The translations under genes and the position numbers were made by a program. The notes under the pieces were generated by a model. It saw only the letters and a program-made list of their open reading frames with translations. It had not been told where the DNA came from and ran no database searches. A stretch of DNA of 64,000 nucleotides from Candidatus Villigracilis affinis (lineage in GTDB: Bacteria; Chloroflexota; Anaerolineae; Anaerolineales; Villigracilaceae): assembly GCA_016718275.1 (NCBI GenBank), contig JADKEA010000020.1, positions 310,001-374,000 of the forward strand, given 5' to 3'. Position 1 is the first letter of the stretch. Every line of letters begins with the position of its first letter. Of this stretch, positions 61,146-64,000 are shown in pieces.

Positions 61146-62531
61146 ATGAAGAGCACTTTTTCAGGCTGGCATTACCTGTGGAAATCGGAAGATATTCGAC
61201 GCAAACTGATCATCACCTTTGCAATTTTGGCGTTGTATCGGCTTGCGGCGAATGTACCCGCCCCTGGCGTAAATTTTGAAGTTTTGGCTGCATTCCGCGC
61301 GTCATCTGCGGGCAGCGGGGGCTTCCTCGGTTTTCTTGATCTGCTCTCTGGTGGTACGGTCTCAAACTTCTCATTGCTTTCAATGGGTGTGTATCCGTAC
61401 ATCACAGCGCAAATTATTTTGCAGTTGTTGATCCCGATCATTCCAGCTCTGCAGCGTAGAATGGAAGAGGATCCTCGAGAGGCTCGCCGCTGGCAGGAAA
61501 AGTGGACTTACTATCTTGCCGTGCCGATGGCTGCCCTTTCTGCAATCGGTCAAATCAATATTTTCAATTCCCTATCCCTTCAGGCGGTCGGCGAGAGGAT
61601 TCTCCCGTTCGGCTTTGGCGCTGACTTGTGGCTTACATCGCTGACGGTTTTGCTTGCCATGACGGCCGGTACGATGTTTGCCATCTGGCTTGGTGAGTTG
61701 ATCTCCGAATATGGTATTCGTGGACAGGGTCTTTCTCTGGTTATTTTTGCAGGTATCGTTGCGCAAATGCCCGCGAATCTCGTTTCTCTTCTTTCAGATG
61801 AAAGTACACGCTGGTTTATGTTGTTGTTTACCATCGTGATCATCATTTTGACAGTGTTTGCGATTGTTTATGTGCAACAAGGCCGACGGAACGTCCCCGT
61901 TATGTACCCCGGACGCCGAATGGGCAATCGCATGTCCATGCCCGTAAAAGGTACACTGCCTTTGATGGTGAACTTGTCAGGCATGATCCCCTTGATCTTT
62001 GCAAGCGCAATTTTACAGTTTCCAGCAATCCTTGCAAGTTACTTCACCAGCAGCGAAAATGCAGGTGTTGCCAAGTTCTTTACCGATGTACAGAACTTCT
62101 TTGGGGCTACCAGCACAACCACCAGTAATTGGGGATATTGGCTCCTCTACTTCTTCATGGTTGTGATTTTTACATTTTTCTATACTTCTGTGTTGTTCGA
62201 TCAGCAGAACTATGGAGAGAATTTGAAAAAAGTTGGCGCAACCGTTCCCGGTGTACATACTGGTGCTCCTACTCAAAAGTATTTGAGCACAGTCCAGCGC
62301 CGTATCACATTGGTTGGCGCTGTGTTCCTTGGGATAGTTGCAATCATGCCTTTCTTAATAGGTTTGTTATTGCGGGTATTGAGTTTGAACACCGCTAGTT
62401 CCCAGGCTGGATTGTTCCTGGTTTCCTCTTCAGGTTTGCTCATCGTTGTGGGCGTGGTACGTGATACCTTCCAAAACATTGATGCAGAACTCAAATTGCA
62501 TGGCTATAAAGATTCACTGCTGGTCCGCTAA
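61146..62531 (+). CDS. secY: Protein translocase subunit SecY
   Basis: 461 residues with ten transmembrane helices. Recognisable segments are LYRLAANVPAPGV, the SMGVYPYITAQIILQLL helix and the cytoplasmic loop before TLVGAVFLGIVAIMPF. SecY forms the Sec translocon with SecE/SecG. SD AAGGA. Co-transcribed with ribosomal genes. Confidence 0.98.
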   Translation: MKSTFSGWHYLWKSEDIRRKLIITFAILALYRLAANVPAPGVNFEVLAAFRASSAGSGGFLGFLDLLSGGTVSNFSLLSMGVYPYITAQIILQLLIPIIPALQRRMEEDPREARRWQEKWTYYLAVPMAALSAIGQINIFNSLSLQAVGERILPFGFGADLWLTSLTVLLAMTAGTMFAIWLGELISEYGIRGQGLSLVIFAGIVAQMPANLVSLLSDESTRWFMLLFTIVIIILTVFAIVYVQQGRRNVPVMYPGRRMGNRMSMPVKGTLPLMVNLSGMIPLIFASAILQFPAILASYFTSSENAGVAKFFTDVQNFFGATSTTTSNWGYWLLYFFMVVIFTFFYTSVLFDQQNYGENLKKVGATVPGVHTGAPTQKYLSTVQRRITLVGAVFLGIVAIMPFLIGLLLRVLSLNTASSQAGLFLVSSSGLLIVVGVVRDTFQNIDAELKLHGYKDSLLVR

Positions 62532-62540
62532 GGAGCTGTA

Positions 62541-63191
62541 ATGACGACCTTCATCGTCCTGCTTGGACCTCCTGGAGTGGGTAAGGGGACCCAGGCCGAG
62601 ATTTTGGCCCGTTCCACCAACCTCGCACATATCTCTTCAGGAGATCTCTTTCGCGAAAACCTTAAAAACCAAACAGACCTCGGCAAACTCGCCAAATCCT
62701 ATATGGATAAAGGCGAACTGGTACCGGATGATGTAACTATCAAGATGATCCGTGATCGCCTAAAACGAGATGACTGCAAGTCCGGTGCGATCCTCGACGG
62801 CTTTCCGCGCACACCAGCTCAGGCTGATGCACTCGAAAAGACACTCGCGGAGTTCAGTGGTCAGGTGGACAAAGTTCCTTATATTACTGCTGCTGAAGAT
62901 ATCCTGATTGAACGGACTGGCGGACGTTTTACATGTCGTGCAAGTGGCCATATCTATCATGAGACGTTCAATCCTCCAGTAAAAGTCGGAGTATGCGACA
63001 TCGATGGGTCTGAGTTGTACCAGCGTGATGATGATAAAAAAGAAACCGTTACGAAGCGTATTCGTGTCTATCTCGAACAGACCATGCCGCTGGTGGAGTA
63101 CTACCGGACAAGAGGTAAATTAGTCGAGATTAACGGTGACCAGGCCGTTGAGCAGGTAACACAGAAACTACTTGCTGCCTTGAAAACATAA
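62541..63191 (+). CDS. adk: Adenylate kinase
   Basis: 216 residues. The P-loop GPPGVGKGTQ (9-18), SSGDLFRE and LDGFPRTPAQADAL are typical. It has the long LID. The LID reads CRASG then VCDID, so of the usual four zinc ligands (C-x2-C and C-x2-C/D) the second cysteine is Ser; zinc binding may be lost. The enzyme converts ATP + AMP to 2 ADP. The secY-adk-map order is conserved. Confidence 0.97.
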   Translation: MTTFIVLLGPPGVGKGTQAEILARSTNLAHISSGDLFRENLKNQTDLGKLAKSYMDKGELVPDDVTIKMIRDRLKRDDCKSGAILDGFPRTPAQADALEKTLAEFSGQVDKVPYITAAEDILIERTGGRFTCRASGHIYHETFNPPVKVGVCDIDGSELYQRDDDKKETVTKRIRVYLEQTMPLVEYYRTRGKLVEINGDQAVEQVTQKLLAALKT

Positions 63192-63202
63192 TTTTGGTAT
63201 TG

Positions 63203-63234
63203 TGCGGAGCGAAGAATAATCGTGCTCCGCTGAG
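63203..63234. repeat. Inverted repeat between adk and map
   Basis: GCGGAGC followed by a ~13-nt loop and GCTCCGC forms a 7-bp stem in the 59-nt spacer. No U-tract follows, so read-through into map is expected. Confidence 0.5.
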
Positions 63235-63250
63235 AAGTAGGTTTTATTCA

Positions 63251-64000
63251 ATGAGTTGGCAACGCCAGATCAAGGTCAAAAGCCCTGCGGAAATCAAGGT
63301 CATGCGCGAAGCAGGGCATATCAATGCAACCGTTCTGGCCGCGGTAAAAGAACTTTTACAACCAGGTGTGACGACCGCCGACCTCAACGCGGCTGCTGAG
63401 GAGGTGCTGAAGTCACACGGATGTGTATCGCCGTTCAAGGATTACGGCCATCCGCCATACCCTGCATCCATCACCGTTTGTATCAATGACGAAATGGTGC
63501 ACGGAATTCCCCACCCGAAACGAAAGTTGAAGGAAGGGGATATTGTCTCGATTGACTGTGGCACGATCCATAATGGCTTTGTCGCAGACTCCGCTTTCAC
63601 TGCCGGAGTAGGGGAGATCTCTTCCCAGGCGGCAAAACTGCTTGAAGTCACTGAAGGAGCGTTGTACGCTGGCATTGATAAAATGCGCAAAGGTAACCGC
63701 ACAGGTGATGTTTCGGCAGCGATACAAAAATATGTGGAAGACAATGGTCTCCACGTAACACGCGAGTACACAGGTCACGGCGTCGGGAGAAAAATGCATG
63801 AAGGTCCCCAGGTACCAAACGTCGGTATCGCAGGAACCGGATTTCAACTTCGCCCGGGACTGACGATTGCACTTGAACCAATGGTGCTCGTTGGGACGCA
63901 TGAAACCCGCGTCTTGCCCGATCAATGGACGGTTGTCTCTGCTGATGGGTCTTTGACGGCACATTTCGAACATACAGTTGCCGTTACCGAAGGAGAACCC
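63251..64000 (+). CDS. map: Methionine aminopeptidase, type I (3' end beyond window)
   Basis: 250 codons are visible from ATG 63251 and the frame is still open at the window edge. By comparison with ~255-residue homologues it is nearly complete. Metal ligands can be placed: Asp in SIDCGT and ADSAF, His in TGHGVG, Glu in LEPMV and Glu in FEHTVAV; the substrate-binding His is in MVHGIP. It removes N-terminal Met from nascent proteins. Confidence 0.97.
   Translation, partial: MSWQRQIKVKSPAEIKVMREAGHINATVLAAVKELLQPGVTTADLNAAAEEVLKSHGCVSPFKDYGHPPYPASITVCINDEMVHGIPHPKRKLKEGDIVSIDCGTIHNGFVADSAFTAGVGEISSQAAKLLEVTEGALYAGIDKMRKGNRTGDVSAAIQKYVEDNGLHVTREYTGHGVGRKMHEGPQVPNVGIAGTGFQLRPGLTIALEPMVLVGTHETRVLPDQWTVVSADGSLTAHFEHTVAVTEGEP

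Noticed and set aside
1..64000. CRISPR arrays, transposases, integrases, prophage or restriction systems
   Set aside because: No regularly spaced direct repeats and no such protein families were found; the lone HNH gene has no mobile-element context.

Overview
This 64 kb window is chromosomal and mostly housekeeping. It looks like a member of the Chloroflexota, probably class Anaerolineae. The basis is a combination of traits: tandem membrane Ser/Thr kinases with TolB-type propellers, very large GAF/HD-GYP receptors, a zinc-type S14, an RpoB with a large insertion, and several promoters that place the start site on or next to the ATG. The taxon is inferred from family resemblance, not from a search. 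I see no rRNA, CRISPR array, insertion sequence or prophage.

Layout. 1-5.2 kb: end of a PAP2-like membrane protein, then two tandem Ser/Thr kinase genes (the second frameshifted). 5.4-10.3 kb: heat-shock cluster hrcA-grpE-dnaK-dnaJ with inverted repeats in its spacers. 10.3-15.3 kb: DUF1761 protein, GNAT, alr, lspA (frameshifted), an RluD-type pseudouridine synthase, a histidine-phosphatase remnant and threonine aldolase. 15.3-20.1 kb (minus strand): a GGDEF protein and a GAF/HD-GYP protein (frameshifted), opposing c-di-GMP activities. 20.2-31.6 kb: purine nucleoside phosphorylase, an anchored secreted-domain protein, GNAT, a 7TM/GAF protein, an S1-domain protein, ftsK, a CDP-alcohol phosphatidyltransferase, lgt, and an ABC exporter whose permease is fused to a SpoIIM-like domain. 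31.8-34.9 kb: MBL hydrolase, HNH endonuclease (minus), TIGR01777 epimerase, lipoprotein. 34.8-36.3 kb: tyrS behind what looks like a complete ribosome-mediated attenuator. 36.3-42.8 kb (minus): a 2,166-residue PAS/GAF/HD-GYP receptor with nine GAF modules. 42.9-43.2 kb (minus): tRNA-Phe, tRNA-Gly, tRNA-Cys with their own promoter and terminator. 43.3-47.3 kb: rpoB with its own promoter and no rpoC behind it. 47.3-64 kb: a continuous str-S10-spc ribosomal supercluster, rpsL to map, running off the window.

Most interesting signal: upstream of tyrS, a 16-residue leader peptide with four consecutive Tyr codons (34879-34929) is followed by mutually exclusive 1:2, 2:3 and 3:4 pairings, the last a perfect 10-bp terminator with a U-tract. 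The promoter puts the predicted transcription start on the ATG of the leader peptide. Second is a structured leader RNA between rpsJ and rplC. Four genes (second kinase, lspA, HD-GYP, tyrS) each carry a single-base indel. Three of the indels lie in or next to short runs. Base-calling or assembly error is the simplest explanation, though a real lesion or recoding cannot be excluded.
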